A stretch of DNA of 64,000 nt, taken from assembly GCA_927797885.1 (NCBI GenBank), contig OV696605.1, positions 719,157 to 783,156 of the forward strand. The letters run 5' to 3'. The translations under genes and the position numbers were made by a program. The notes beneath the pieces were generated by a model. It worked only from the letters and a program-made list of their open reading frames with translations. It made no database searches and was not told the DNA's origin. This DNA is from Gloeomargaritales cyanobacterium VI4D9. Lineage in GTDB: Bacteria > Cyanobacteriota > Cyanobacteriia > Gloeomargaritales > Gloeomargaritaceae. Of this stretch, positions 9,641 to 17,736 are shown one piece after another (position 1 is the first letter of the stretch; every line of letters starts with the position of its first letter).

Positions 9641-9748
9641 CAAAATTTTTCCTCACAATGCGGGCGATCTAGCGATATAGCAAGACCAGGTTATGATATT
9701 TTGAGTATCCCGGCATTCCTATTGCCCACATTGTTAGGATTTTTCCCT

Positions 9749-10819
9749 ATGAACATCAAGCCTGAATTTCTGGAAAATACCCTTTGGGTTGGACTTTGGA
9801 TAGGGGTCATCTGGGTAGGATTTTGGCCACCAGTAGCCCAAGCCTGTACCCGCATTTTATGGAACAACAACCAATTTGCTGTCGTGGTGGGGCGAACTAT
9901 GGACTGGCCGGAATCCACAGAACCGATTTTGACGGTCTTTCCCCGGGGCATGAAACGCAACGGTGGGCTTTTGGGGGACACGCTCGTTGTATCTGAAAAC
10001 CCGGCGCAATGGACATCCAAATATGGCAGTTTGGTGACAACAGTCTATGGTGTAGGCACGGCGGATGGCTTGAATGAGCAGGGCTTGGGAATGCATATGC
10101 TCTATCTGCACGCTACGGATTTTGGGGCACGGGATGTCAGTAAACCAGGAGTCCAAGCGGGGCTGTGGGGACAGTATTTACTGGATCATGCCGCCACAGT
10201 TGCGGAAGCGATTGCTTTGATGGATGAAATTCAGCCGGTCATGGTCGAATTTGCTGGCATGAAAGCAACCGTTCATTTAGCCATTGAGGATGCTCAGGGG
10301 GATTCAGCGATTTTGGAATATGTGAATGGCGAGTTAACCATCCATCACAGTGCTGAATATCGGATAATGACCAACGACCCCCCCTATGAGGAACAGTTAG
10401 CCTTTCTCAAAAATTGGGATTTTACCAATGCCACCCGCCAAACCCCTCTCCCTGGCAATGTCGATCCAAAAGATCGTTTTGTCCGAGCCACCTATTACCA
10501 AATGATGTTGCCAGAACCCAAAACCGAACGGGAAGCGATTGCCGGTATCCTGGCGATTGCCCGCAATGTTTCAGTTCCGTTTGGAGCGCCGAATCATATC
10601 CCTGGCTCACTGTACAATACGGAATACCGCACCGCTATGAACCTCACCCATCGGCGTTACTTTTTTGAGTTAAGCAATAGCCCGAATGTGGTCTGGATTG
10701 ATCTGGAGCAACTCAATGTGAACCCTGGCGCACCAGTGTTAACCCTTGATCCAGATGATATAGAACTATCGGGCAACGTCACCACCAAATTTCAACCCGT
10801 GGATAAAGCACCCTTCTAA
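9749..10819 (+). CDS. Secreted linear amide C-N hydrolase, choloylglycine hydrolase family
   Basis: About 356 residues. The N terminus (MNIKPEFLENTLWVGLWIGV...VAQAC) is a signal peptide. The Cys directly after the AQA cleavage motif is the expected N-terminal nucleophile of this Ntn-hydrolase family (bile salt hydrolase / penicillin V acylase). Other family features are Arg then GRTMDW (Asp in the active site), NEQGLGMHMLYL, and MTNDPPYEEQL. Substrates in cyanobacteria are unknown; N-acyl homoserine lactones or other amides are possible. An upstream in-frame TTG at 9701 would add 16 residues before the signal peptide. The ATG at 9749 is preferred because AGGA precedes it by nine bases. Confidence 0.85.
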   Translation: MNIKPEFLENTLWVGLWIGVIWVGFWPPVAQACTRILWNNNQFAVVVGRTMDWPESTEPILTVFPRGMKRNGGLLGDTLVVSENPAQWTSKYGSLVTTVYGVGTADGLNEQGLGMHMLYLHATDFGARDVSKPGVQAGLWGQYLLDHAATVAEAIALMDEIQPVMVEFAGMKATVHLAIEDAQGDSAILEYVNGELTIHHSAEYRIMTNDPPYEEQLAFLKNWDFTNATRQTPLPGNVDPKDRFVRATYYQMMLPEPKTEREAIAGILAIARNVSVPFGAPNHIPGSLYNTEYRTAMNLTHRRYFFELSNSPNVVWIDLEQLNVNPGAPVLTLDPDDIELSGNVTTKFQPVDKAPF

Positions 10820-10820
10820 A

Positions 10821-10937
10821 TACAGTCTTTTGAGTGGTTATGGGATACAATTGAACCCCACTTGCTGTAGGTCAATCATGCTAAGCCTTTAGGATAATCG
10901 AGGCTTTTTGTATCCTTTAATTGATAAATAGACTGTA
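10821..10937. repeat. MITE-like repeat with IS630-type termini (TACAGTCT)
   Basis: About 117 bp starting TACAGTCTTTTGAG...TTATGGGATAC and ending AGACTGTA. The left terminus matches the ends of the IS630-type element at 55583-56611 (TACAGTCTTTT and TTATGGGxTAC). It is non-coding and probably a deletion derivative of that element. The inner part shares a stretch with the IS5 remnant region near 1590. Confidence 0.6.
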
Positions 10938-11089
10938 AATGCTCCTAGGTCTGATCTTTACAGCTGATTTCGTCACTGGGGTTACTCTATTACAATTCAA
11001 TGAAATGCACTAAAATACGCAGTGGCTTGTTTCCAGATTCAACACTTGTGCATTGTCAGGTACTACAGGGCATACTGTTTATTTGAACC

Positions 11090-11168
11090 AGTGAAAAATC
11101 TCATCCTTGGAATGCCCATATTACCGAGAATCAAGGGACCCCTAACTTTGAATTTATAGAGGTGCCCT
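11090..11168. repeat. Repeat family B copy
   Basis: Reads AAAAATCTCATCCTTGGAAT..., then CTAACTTTGAATTTATAGAG and GTGCCCTTA. The left half matches 23570-23610 and the right terminus is the common family B end. The remainder of the gene-free stretch 10938-11089 shows nothing recognisable. Confidence 0.5.
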
Positions 11169-11188
11169 TACAGTCTATTTATAAGAGA

Positions 11189-11228
11189 TATAGTCAAGCA
11201 GGGTAAGGTCGTCCTATTTTAGAATAGA
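11189..11228. repeat. Solo terminus of the second IS630-type element
   Basis: TATAGTCAAGCAGGGTAAGG and the following TCCTATTTTAGAATAG match, inverted, the right terminus of the element at 56610-57537. Only this end is present; the following MITE begins immediately after it. Confidence 0.6.
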
Positions 11229-11354
11229 TATAGCTAAACACGCAAAGGTTGACATAGATATAGGTCGCAGGGCGTAGCCATGCACTGGTTCTCCATAGCT
11301 TGCGTGGCGCAGCCATGAATTTTTGAGGCGACAACCTAACCGTACTTAGCTATA
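11229..11354. mobile_element. MITE with TATAGCTAA termini (family N, copy 1)
   Basis: 126 bp from TATAGCTAAACACGCAAAGG to CCGTACTTAGCTATA. A second copy at 23734-23838 is 105 bp. The difference is a 21-22 bp small dispersed repeat inserted at 11295. The termini resemble the left end of the IS630-type element at 56610 (TATAGCTAAGCAGGCAAAGG), which is a likely source of transposase. Confidence 0.75.
11295..11316. repeat. Small dispersed repeat inserted in a MITE
   Basis: ATAGCTTGCGTGGCGCAGCC followed by AT, absent from the otherwise matching MITE at 23734-23838, where GGTTCTCC runs straight into AGAATTTTTGAGG. Confidence 0.65.
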
Positions 11355-11409
11355 CCTGCAATAAATAGCACTGATAGCCACAATAATCGTCTCATGCACA
11401 TTTCTTGCA

Positions 11410-11495
11410 ACATAACGGTTGAACTCACCCGCTGTCAGTAACTTTGGATAATGTGAAAAGTCTAGCATACGAGCGGGTGCAGTGATTTGTTAGCC
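11410..11495 (-). other. attC-like recombination site 1 (integron cassette site)
   Basis: 86 bp. Read on the minus strand it starts with R'' GGCTAAC and ends with R' GTTATGT. Between them the arms ACTGCACCCGCT and AGCGGGTGAGT pair with one extrahelical G, the asymmetry that defines attC hairpins. It lies just 3' of hicA on the hicBA coding strand, where a cassette's attC belongs. Confidence 0.75.
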
Positions 11496-11530
11496 CTCCG
11501 AGATCGCCCTTAATGCCTCAAAATTCAAAA

Positions 11531-11740
11531 TTAGAGTAAATCCTTTTCAGATAGCTGGGCTATTTTCATCAAAGCTTTCAGTGTTCCAACTTTCAGATCT
11601 TGATTGCGGTGAACAGGAATTGACAGAATTTTTCCTGTTTCAGGGTGTTCGTATATGTGATGGCTACCAGTAATTCTTTGCAAAACCCAACCTTTTTGCT
11701 CCACAATCTTGCACAAGCGCTTGCCAGAAATAGATTTCAT
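11531..11740 (-). CDS. hicA: HicA-type mRNA interferase toxin
   Basis: 69 residues, starting at the ATG at 11740 (MKSISGKRLCKIVEQKGW); a longer reading frame upstream overlaps hicB and is not needed. It has the double-stranded RNA-binding-like fold of HicA, with the catalytic histidine in GSHHIYEHP and the C-terminal LKVGTLKALMKIA segment. HicA cleaves mRNA when not bound by HicB. The gene starts 7 bp after the hicB stop, in the hicB-hicA order. The pair sits between two attC-like sites. Confidence 0.9.
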   Translation of the reverse strand: MKSISGKRLCKIVEQKGWVLQRITGSHHIYEHPETGKILSIPVHRNQDLKVGTLKALMKIAQLSEKDLL

Positions 11741-11747
11741 ATAGATT

Positions 11748-11951
11748 TCATACAGCAATTTCGACAACTTGATCTGCCGACTCAATTGCATTACGACTGT
11801 TGGCAACATCGAGCCAACCTTCAATCGCATCTTTTAGGTTAGCCATCACCTCCTCCATTGTGTCTCCTTCGGTGATACAACCGGGAAGCGCAGGAACCTC
11901 TGCCCAATAGCCACCTTCCTCTGCTGGATGAATGATTGCTTTAATTTTCAT
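11748..11951 (-). CDS. hicB: HicB-type antitoxin (short, UPF0150-like)
   Basis: 67 residues: MKIKAIIHPAEEGGYWAEVP followed by ALPGCITEGDTMEEVMANLK. This is the partially degraded RNase H-like fold of HicB antitoxins, with the typical GYWAEVPALPGCxTxGDT core. There is no C-terminal DNA-binding domain, so repression would depend on another part of the complex. It neutralises HicA, encoded immediately downstream. Upstream (11952-12062) is a short spacer, then attC-like site 2. Confidence 0.9.
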   Translation of the reverse strand: MKIKAIIHPAEEGGYWAEVPALPGCITEGDTMEEVMANLKDAIEGWLDVANSRNAIESADQVVEIAV

Positions 11952-12114
11952 ACACCTCTTGATCTAATTATTGAAAATATACTAACAATCATATCTGGCC
12001 ACTCTCAAGTGTGGCTACTTAAATCAGTATTGATTGTAATTACCAGGAGTACCCTAACCATGATATAACAGCTAAACTCATCTGCTACCAGTAGCTTTGG
12101 GTAATGCTTAAAAT

Positions 12115-13222
12115 CACAAGTGTTGAATCCTGCAATAAAACTTTACATATTTAGGCGTGGGACGACCCGATTGAGCCAATGGACAAAATTCCACTCCTGC
12201 CGTATTAAGATTTGTATATATCGGAACTTATCTGCCAATTTACTTCCGTACATCCGTGGAACTTTTAACAGTTGCAATATCAAGTAAACTATTAAAATTA
12301 CATAAATTTGAATGGTAATTCCATTCAAATTTTTACTCATCATTTTATCGAGCTTTAAGTTCATCTTTAGAAATTTCCATAGTACCTCTATCGCCCAGCG
12401 TTGTCTATAGGCTTCCCCTATCTCTTCATTACTCATTACATCCTCAGGAATATTGGTAGCTAAATAATAGTCTACTTTCTGTTGAACATTGCCAAAACAA
12501 ACTACTCTCGCCTTACCTCGTTCTGTGGTGATATGATAGTTTTCATCCCATTTCCAATTCGACTTAATACGGATAATAAAAAGGGCATCATTTTCGATAA
12601 ATTGTTCAAATACTTTGTGACTGCAAAACCCTCTATCCCCGACTGCGACTCCATTTTCCGGTAGCATTTTCACAATATCTTCACCAAAATTAATCTCATG
12701 TGCCTGTCCAGGACTAACAATTAAATGACCAGTAGATTTCGTATCTTGATTCAAAGTGGTTATTAACTTTACTTGGCGATAGCCTTGGAGCCAAAATAAC
12801 TTACTCATCAGCGGTATTACGGTAGCATCAAAAGGACATAAAACCAACCTCTTTTCAGGATGAGCTTCCTCAATATAATGCAATAATTTATGATAAAGAT
12901 GCATAAAAATTTGTGGGTCTCTTGTCTTGTTCGCCTTAGAAAACGTGGATAAGTCAACCTTAATGCCCGCATGATTTAATTGGTAAAATAAGTCCCGTAA
13001 ACTGTTGATTCCTTTGTCTAAAATGCCAGCAAACCAGATTGAACAAAATAAGCGAGAATTTAGAACTGGATAATCATTAGTTGGCAGGTCTTTGAGTAAA
13101 AATTTGACAATCCCGGGAAAAGAATTGAATTTCATAGTTGTTTCATGTTTTGGTTTATATGAATTAGAATACCATATTTTGACCCCTCTTTTTCTGCCTT
13201 TACCTACCTTTCAACACTTCTG
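12115..13222 (-). mobile_element. IS4-family insertion sequence, copy 2
   Basis: 1108 bp with the same termini as copy 1. Target duplication GCTTAAAAT at 12106-12114 and 13223-13231. The target is the central loop of attC-like site 2. Confidence 0.95.
12143..13135 (-). CDS. IS4-family transposase (copy 2)
   Basis: 330 residues, identical to copy 1 (D103, D167, E250, YREK). Confidence 0.96.
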   Translation of the reverse strand: MKFNSFPGIVKFLLKDLPTNDYPVLNSRLFCSIWFAGILDKGINSLRDLFYQLNHAGIKVDLSTFSKANKTRDPQIFMHLYHKLLHYIEEAHPEKRLVLCPFDATVIPLMSKLFWLQGYRQVKLITTLNQDTKSTGHLIVSPGQAHEINFGEDIVKMLPENGVAVGDRGFCSHKVFEQFIENDALFIIRIKSNWKWDENYHITTERGKARVVCFGNVQQKVDYYLATNIPEDVMSNEEIGEAYRQRWAIEVLWKFLKMNLKLDKMMSKNLNGITIQIYVILIVYLILQLLKVPRMYGSKLADKFRYIQILIRQEWNFVHWLNRVVPRLNM

Positions 13223-13357
13223 GCTTAAAATATAGCATCAGGTCGGGTGCAGTGATTTGTTATGTTGTGTAAATTCCTTGGTGATCGCCTCCCCTATCCA
13301 CCGACTCCAGCGCCCCTTCACAAACAACCTTGACTGGGCACGACTTGGGCGCTGGCA

Positions 13358-13423
13358 ACATAACGACCCGCGCTTCACCTGCACCGCGGAGCGAAGCGGT
13401 TCGGCTGGAAGCGCTTGTTAGGC
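13358..13423 (-). other. attC-like recombination site 3
   Basis: 66 bp. On the minus strand it runs from R'' GCCTAAC to R' GTTATGT. The arms GCGCTTCCAGCCGAACCGC and GCGGTGCAGGTGAAGCGC pair with an unpaired base, closed by a short loop. The form is close to classical 60-bp attC sites. Between sites 2 and 3 (13266-13357) there is only about 90 bp, with an open frame ending EAITKEFTQHN that may be the tail of a lost cassette gene. Confidence 0.75.
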
Positions 13424-13426
13424 GCA

Positions 13427-13534
13427 TCATTTTAACATGCCTCTGTAGAATGCTTCCCAGGCTTCTCTTTCACGATTTGCCAAGGATTGTCTTTCTGCGG
13501 CGATATTTTGCCTCGTTTCATCAAGTTTCCTGAC
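13427..13534 (-). pseudogene. C-terminal fragment of a coiled-coil protein
   Basis: On the minus strand an open frame reads KLDETRQNIAAERQSLANRE and then REAWEAFYRGMLK-stop, with strong helical and charged character. It has no start and is cut by the MITE at 13535. It ends four bases before attC-like site 3, so it could be the tail of a cassette gene. Family not recognised. Confidence 0.4.
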
Positions 13535-13635
13535 TATAGCAATCCTATTTGATTAACGAACACAAATTTCCCAGAACCAGGGGCGGGGACGGTGCCCCTG
13601 CGACCCCTGTTCCATTCTCATTTAGGATTGCTATA
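13535..13635. repeat. MITE-like repeat, family A (inverted copy)
   Basis: 101 bp from TATAGCAATCCTATTTG to CATTTAGGATTGCTATA, with the common GGGACGGTGCCCCTGCGACC core. It lies between the coiled-coil fragment and the NADAR gene end. Confidence 0.75.
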
Positions 13636-14522
13636 GAATTATCAAGGACTAATTGATTAGAAACAGTTGGGATTCCGCAACATACCTAACAGGCCTGGAA
13701 AGTTTCTTAATCTTACCTAGTTGCACTGCTCTCTTCAGCCAGTCCCGCATCTGGGATAAGTTAGTTTTGAATAGCTGGGCTAGTTCTTTTTCATTGCGTG
13801 GTACTTCCTGTAAGCTTTCGACTAAGTGTGGCAGAATAAACTGTAAACTGTCATACTTATCGAATTCGTGAGATTTAACAATTAAATTTTTCTGATTATG
13901 ATTATCAGGATGAGTAGTGGATGTGGGTGCATTAACTGTGGTTAAAGCTGAATTAGCCGAATTCACTTGCAAATGGAGAAGTGTCACTTCTTGCTGTGCT
14001 AGTTTGTGCCCGTCAACCGAACAGTATTCACCATGCTTGGAAACTGGATTGATTGGTTGCCCATATAATAAAAAATCTCCAATATCAGGTGGATATACAA
14101 TAGTTTGCGAAGTGATTTCCTCTTTTTTTATCTGTTCTCGCAGTTCCATCAATAAATGCCCCAAAGCATTGATACCAATCAAAGTATCATCATCTCGGGG
14201 TTTAGCGCCCCAGAAATCATCTTTATGGGAGTCCTCAACAATTGGTCGTTCGTCCGTTGCTAATAACAGAGCACTAAACTTATCCCAATTTTGAATGAGC
14301 TTTACTTGCAAACACCAACGCATAACTTCTATTCGGACTTTATCCCAATCGGGGCGAGACTGATCACGGTAGGGCTTGGTTTTCATCTTTGCTGTCATCG
14401 GGCTGCGTTCAGCAATAATCTGCTGTTGAATGTTAGGTAAATGGGGAAAACGACAGGCTTGGTATAGAGCTTCAGAAGTGAGAATTTCTCCACCATTGAC
14501 ATTGAGGGGATAGCCGCTAGCC

Positions 14523-15630
14523 CAGAAGTGTTGAAAGGTAGGTAAAGGCAGAAAAAGAGGGGTCAAAATATGGTATTCTAATTCATATAAACCAAAACAT
14601 GAAACAACTATGAAATTCAATTCTTTTCCCGGGATTGTCAAATTTTTACTCAAAGACCTGCCAACTAATGATTATCCAGTTCTAAATTCTCGCTTATTTT
14701 GTTCAATCTGGTTTGCTGGCATTTTAGACAAAGGAATCAACAGTTTACGGGACTTATTTTACCAATTAAATCATGCGGGCATTAAGGTTGACTTATCCAC
14801 GTTTTCTAAGGCGAACAAGACAAGAGACCCACAAATTTTTATGCATCTTTATCATAAATTATTGCATTATATTGAGGAAGCTCATCCTGAAAAGAGGTTG
14901 GTTTTATGTCCTTTTGATGCTACCGTAATACCGCTGATGAGTAAGTTATTTTGGCTCCAAGGCTATCGCCAAGTAAAGTTAATAACCACTTTGAATCAAG
15001 ATACGAAATCTACTGGTCATTTAATTGTTAGTCCTGGACAGGCACATGAGATTAATTTTGGTGAAGATATTGTGAAAATGCTACCGGAAAATGGAGTCGC
15101 AGTCGGGGATAGAGGGTTTTGCAGTCACAAAGTATTTGAACAATTTATCGAAAATGATGCCCTTTTTATTATCCGTATTAAGTCGAATTGGAAATGGGAT
15201 GAAAACTATCATATCACCACAGAACGAGGTAAGGCGAGAGTAGTTTGTTTTGGCAATGTTCAACAGAAAGTAGACTATTATTTAGCTACCAATATTCCTG
15301 AGGATGTAATGAGTAATGAAGAGATAGGGGAAGCCTATAGACAACGCTGGGCGATAGAGGTACTATGGAAATTTCTAAAGATGAACTTAAAGCTCGATAA
15401 AATGATGAGTAAAAATTTGAATGGAATTACCATTCAAATTTATGTAATTTTAATAGTTTACTTGATATTGCAACTGTTAAAAGTTCCACGGATGTACGGA
15501 AGTAAATTGGCAGATAAGTTCCGATATATACAAATCTTAATACGGCAGGAGTGGAATTTTGTCCATTGGCTCAATCGGGTCGTCCCACGCCTAAATATGT
15601 AAAGTTTTATTGCAGGATTCAACACTTGTG
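14523..15630 (+). mobile_element. IS4-family insertion sequence, copy 3
   Basis: 1108 bp, in the opposite orientation to the other four. Target duplication CCGCTAGCC at 14514-14522 and 15631-15639, inside the NADAR gene. Confidence 0.96.
14610..15602 (+). CDS. IS4-family transposase (copy 3)
   Basis: 330 residues, identical to the other copies, with all DDE and YREK residues present. Confidence 0.96.
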   Translation: MKFNSFPGIVKFLLKDLPTNDYPVLNSRLFCSIWFAGILDKGINSLRDLFYQLNHAGIKVDLSTFSKANKTRDPQIFMHLYHKLLHYIEEAHPEKRLVLCPFDATVIPLMSKLFWLQGYRQVKLITTLNQDTKSTGHLIVSPGQAHEINFGEDIVKMLPENGVAVGDRGFCSHKVFEQFIENDALFIIRIKSNWKWDENYHITTERGKARVVCFGNVQQKVDYYLATNIPEDVMSNEEIGEAYRQRWAIEVLWKFLKMNLKLDKMMSKNLNGITIQIYVILIVYLILQLLKVPRMYGSKLADKFRYIQILIRQEWNFVHWLNRVVPRLNM

Positions 15631-15742
15631 CCGCTAGCCATATTAGACAAGCCCCCAAATTGTTCTTTGGTCTTGCGAAAGGTAATAACTTCTTGCCTCT
15701 TATAGACTCCGATCTGATACCTTTCCATCACTGTTGTCATTT

Positions 15743-16812
15743 CTAGAAGTGCTCCCATGTCGAAGTATTAACTAACCGAGGGAAAAGAGGATACCAAGCA
15801 TTCAGGGGATAACCTTTTCTGGGATCACCCCACCACAGCGCTAAGGGACAGTTATTGGCTATATTACGATAAGTTACCAAAAATGCACCAAAACCTAGCG
15901 AGTCAAAATAATCATAACCCAAAGGTTTCATACTTGGATGAGGATTTCTCGGCAATGAAACAATATATGCGCCAACTTTTAGGAAAGCATATTCAAGCAA
16001 ATTACGGTTAGTGGGTGAGGAAAAATTTTCTCTTGTATGGGTCTATCAGTAGGGCGAAATAAATCTGGCAAGACCCGATGAGACTCTTGACGACGTCTGG
16101 TTATTTCTTGAACATATTGATCAATCAATTCATCTCCAGAGGTGGGTAATGCCCAGAAGCAATCAAATTGTGATGCTTCCCAGCAGGAGTTATGAAACTT
16201 GTAAAGATACCAGGGTTCAATTGCAATGTCATATTTATATTTTTCGGCTTCTCGTTGAATTTGTCTATATGCGTGTCTCCATCCTTCACTATGAATGGCA
16301 AAAAATACTAAGTACAAGGTTGTACCTCTCACGGCATGAGGCATCCAATCATTAATATCACGCCATACCGTATTACCAGAATAAAGACAGTCGTCAAGGT
16401 AAATGTAGGCAGTAGGGGATTTGCCACAATCCGCCAGCCTTAATCCATAGTTAGATTGCAGAATTAGCTCACAAAGATTTAACAAGTCATTCTGACTATT
16501 TCCCTTCCTTTGAATGCGCAAAAACTGAGTATTTTTTATCTTTGGAATGGGATTATCCCCAAATAATTCGGAAGAAGTTAAACCCCTTGTAAGAATTTCT
16601 CGGGCAAGGTTAAGGGAGATGTAGTAAGAACTTAAGATATGCTTCATTTCCCTAAGAATTTCTTCTTGCGCTTTATCATCAAAGCCAAAGTTACTGAATT
16701 GCTTTATCCATCTATCGACATGGTTTACATCAATTGCCTCAATTTCACCTTGTCTGTAATCTGCAATTATTGTTACAATAGACTCAAACAAGGACTGACG
16801 CTGACTATTCAT
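15743..16812 (-). pseudogene. Phosphoribosyltransferase-like protein, frameshifted
   Basis: The frame from the ATG at 16812 (AGGAG upstream) runs to a stop at 15979. A second frame carries the C terminus from about 16001 to 15743: LLEYAFLKVGAYIVSLPRNP, then SLGFGAFLVTYRNIANNCPL and WYPLFPRLVN. The shift lies near 16001-16010 and looks like loss of one base. The core AYIYLDDCLYSGNTVWRDI resembles the PRPP loop (hydrophobic strand, DD, then S/TGxT) of phosphoribosyltransferase-fold proteins. From memory, PRTase-like proteins of this kind pair with NADAR proteins in prokaryotic conflict systems. It starts 26 bp behind the trpC stop. A sequencing error cannot be excluded. Confidence 0.65.
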
Positions 16813-16838
16813 GGTTACAGCTCTCCTCAATAAAAAAA

Positions 16839-17729
16839 TCAATAAACATAATTGCGCAACGCCCGCACCGCCTGTTCAATATCCGGTTGTTTCATCAACG
16901 ATTCTCCCACCAAAATTCCCTGCACCCCCGCTTGTTTCATCCGTAATACATCCGCTGGTGTATGAATCCCCGATTCACTGACTAAGGTAATGCCCCGTTG
17001 TTGTATCTCAGGTAATTTTTGCGCCAATAGATTTTCTGTGGTGCTTAAGTCTGTTATGAAATTCTCCAAATTGCGGTTATTAATTCCGATCAGATTCACG
17101 CCCGGCACGCTTAGTACCCGATCCAATTCTGTTAACGTATGCACTTCCACCAAAGCCACCATCCCCAAGGCGTGAATGATGCGAATAAAATAGCTTAAAT
17201 CTTGGTCGGTGAGAATGGCGGCAATCAGCAAAATGGCATCGGCTCCCTGGCAACGGGCGAGATAAATTTGGTAGGGATAAATGATAAATTCTTTACACAA
17301 AAGGGGCAGGTCAACCGCTTGGCGAATCTGGCTTAAATAATCCCAACTCCCCTGAAAAAATTGCTCATCCGTAAGTACAGAAATACAGCGTGCCCCCGCC
17401 CGTTCGTAGCTCTGGGCAATTGCCACCGGGTCAAAATCTGCCCGAATTACCCCTTTGCTGGGGGATGCCTTTTTCACTTCTGCAATGAGACCCGGATGGG
17501 GTGGGGATTGCAAAGCCGCCAAAAAATTCCTGGGCGGGGGCGCATTCAGTACCTTTTTTTGCAATTCCGACAAAGGTAATGTTTGCCGTAACCGCTCTAC
17601 TTCTGCCTCTTTTACCCAAACAATTTCCTCTAAAATGTGCCGGGCTTGGGCTTCGGGCAATTCCATTTGGTAGCCCAGGCGGCTGAGGGATTGAGCCAAA
17701 TGGGGACGGGTACGCCGAATCGAAACCAT
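16839..17729 (-). CDS. trpC: Indole-3-glycerol phosphate synthase
   Basis: 296 residues, a (beta/alpha)8 barrel converting carboxyphenylaminodeoxyribulose phosphate to indole-glycerol phosphate in tryptophan synthesis. The motifs are [13 protein letters not shown] (catalytic Lys), [25 protein letters not shown] and VSESGI. The N-terminal extension of about 40 residues is usual in cyanobacteria. It begins 7 bp after the lpdA stop, so the two are probably one transcript. The PRTase-like gene follows it closely. Confidence 0.96.
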   Translation of the reverse strand: MVSIRRTRPHLAQSLSRLGYQMELPEAQARHILEEIVWVKEAEVERLRQTLPLSELQKKVLNAPPPRNFLAALQSPPHPGLIAEVKKASPSKGVIRADFDPVAIAQSYERAGARCISVLTDEQFFQGSWDYLSQIRQAVDLPLLCKEFIIYPYQIYLARCQGADAILLIAAILTDQDLSYFIRIIHALGMVALVEVHTLTELDRVLSVPGVNLIGINNRNLENFITDLSTTENLLAQKLPEIQQRGITLVSESGIHTPADVLRMKQAGVQGILVGESLMKQPDIEQAVRALRNYVY

Positions 17730-17736
17730 AACACAC

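Larger units (their letters stand above)
12063..13265 (-). other. attC-like recombination site 2, split by IS copy 2
   Basis: Removing the IS and one 9-bp duplication joins 12063-12114 to 13232-13265, giving 86 bp, the same length as site 1. It is clearly homologous: TGCAGTGATTTGTTA is shared on the R'' side, and CAGTAACTTTGGATAATG at site 1 matches CAGTAGCTTTGGGTAATG here. The arms pair less well than in site 1. Confidence 0.65.
13649..15740 (-). pseudogene. NADAR-domain gene split by IS copy 3
   Basis: Removing 14523-15639 restores one open frame of 324 codons from the ATG at 15740 to the TAG at 13649. The restored protein reads FGGLSNMASGYPLNVNGGEI across the junction, then TSEALYQACRFPH, SPMTAKMK and IVEDSHKDDFWGA. 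These are NADAR motifs (YbiA-like glycosidases acting on ADP-ribose or riboflavin-pathway intermediates). The C terminus (about 260-320, NEKELAQLFKTNLSQMRDWL) looks like a small helix-turn-helix tail. The restored start is two bases after the stop of the upstream PRTase-like gene, so the two were translated as a pair. The IS separates the first 33 codons from the rest. Confidence 0.85.

Noticed and set aside
13230-13440. The GC-rich hairpins as a simple rho-independent terminator
   Set aside because: There is no T-run, the arms carry an extrahelical base, and the ends match attC core sites; the homologous site at 11410 supports the attC reading.
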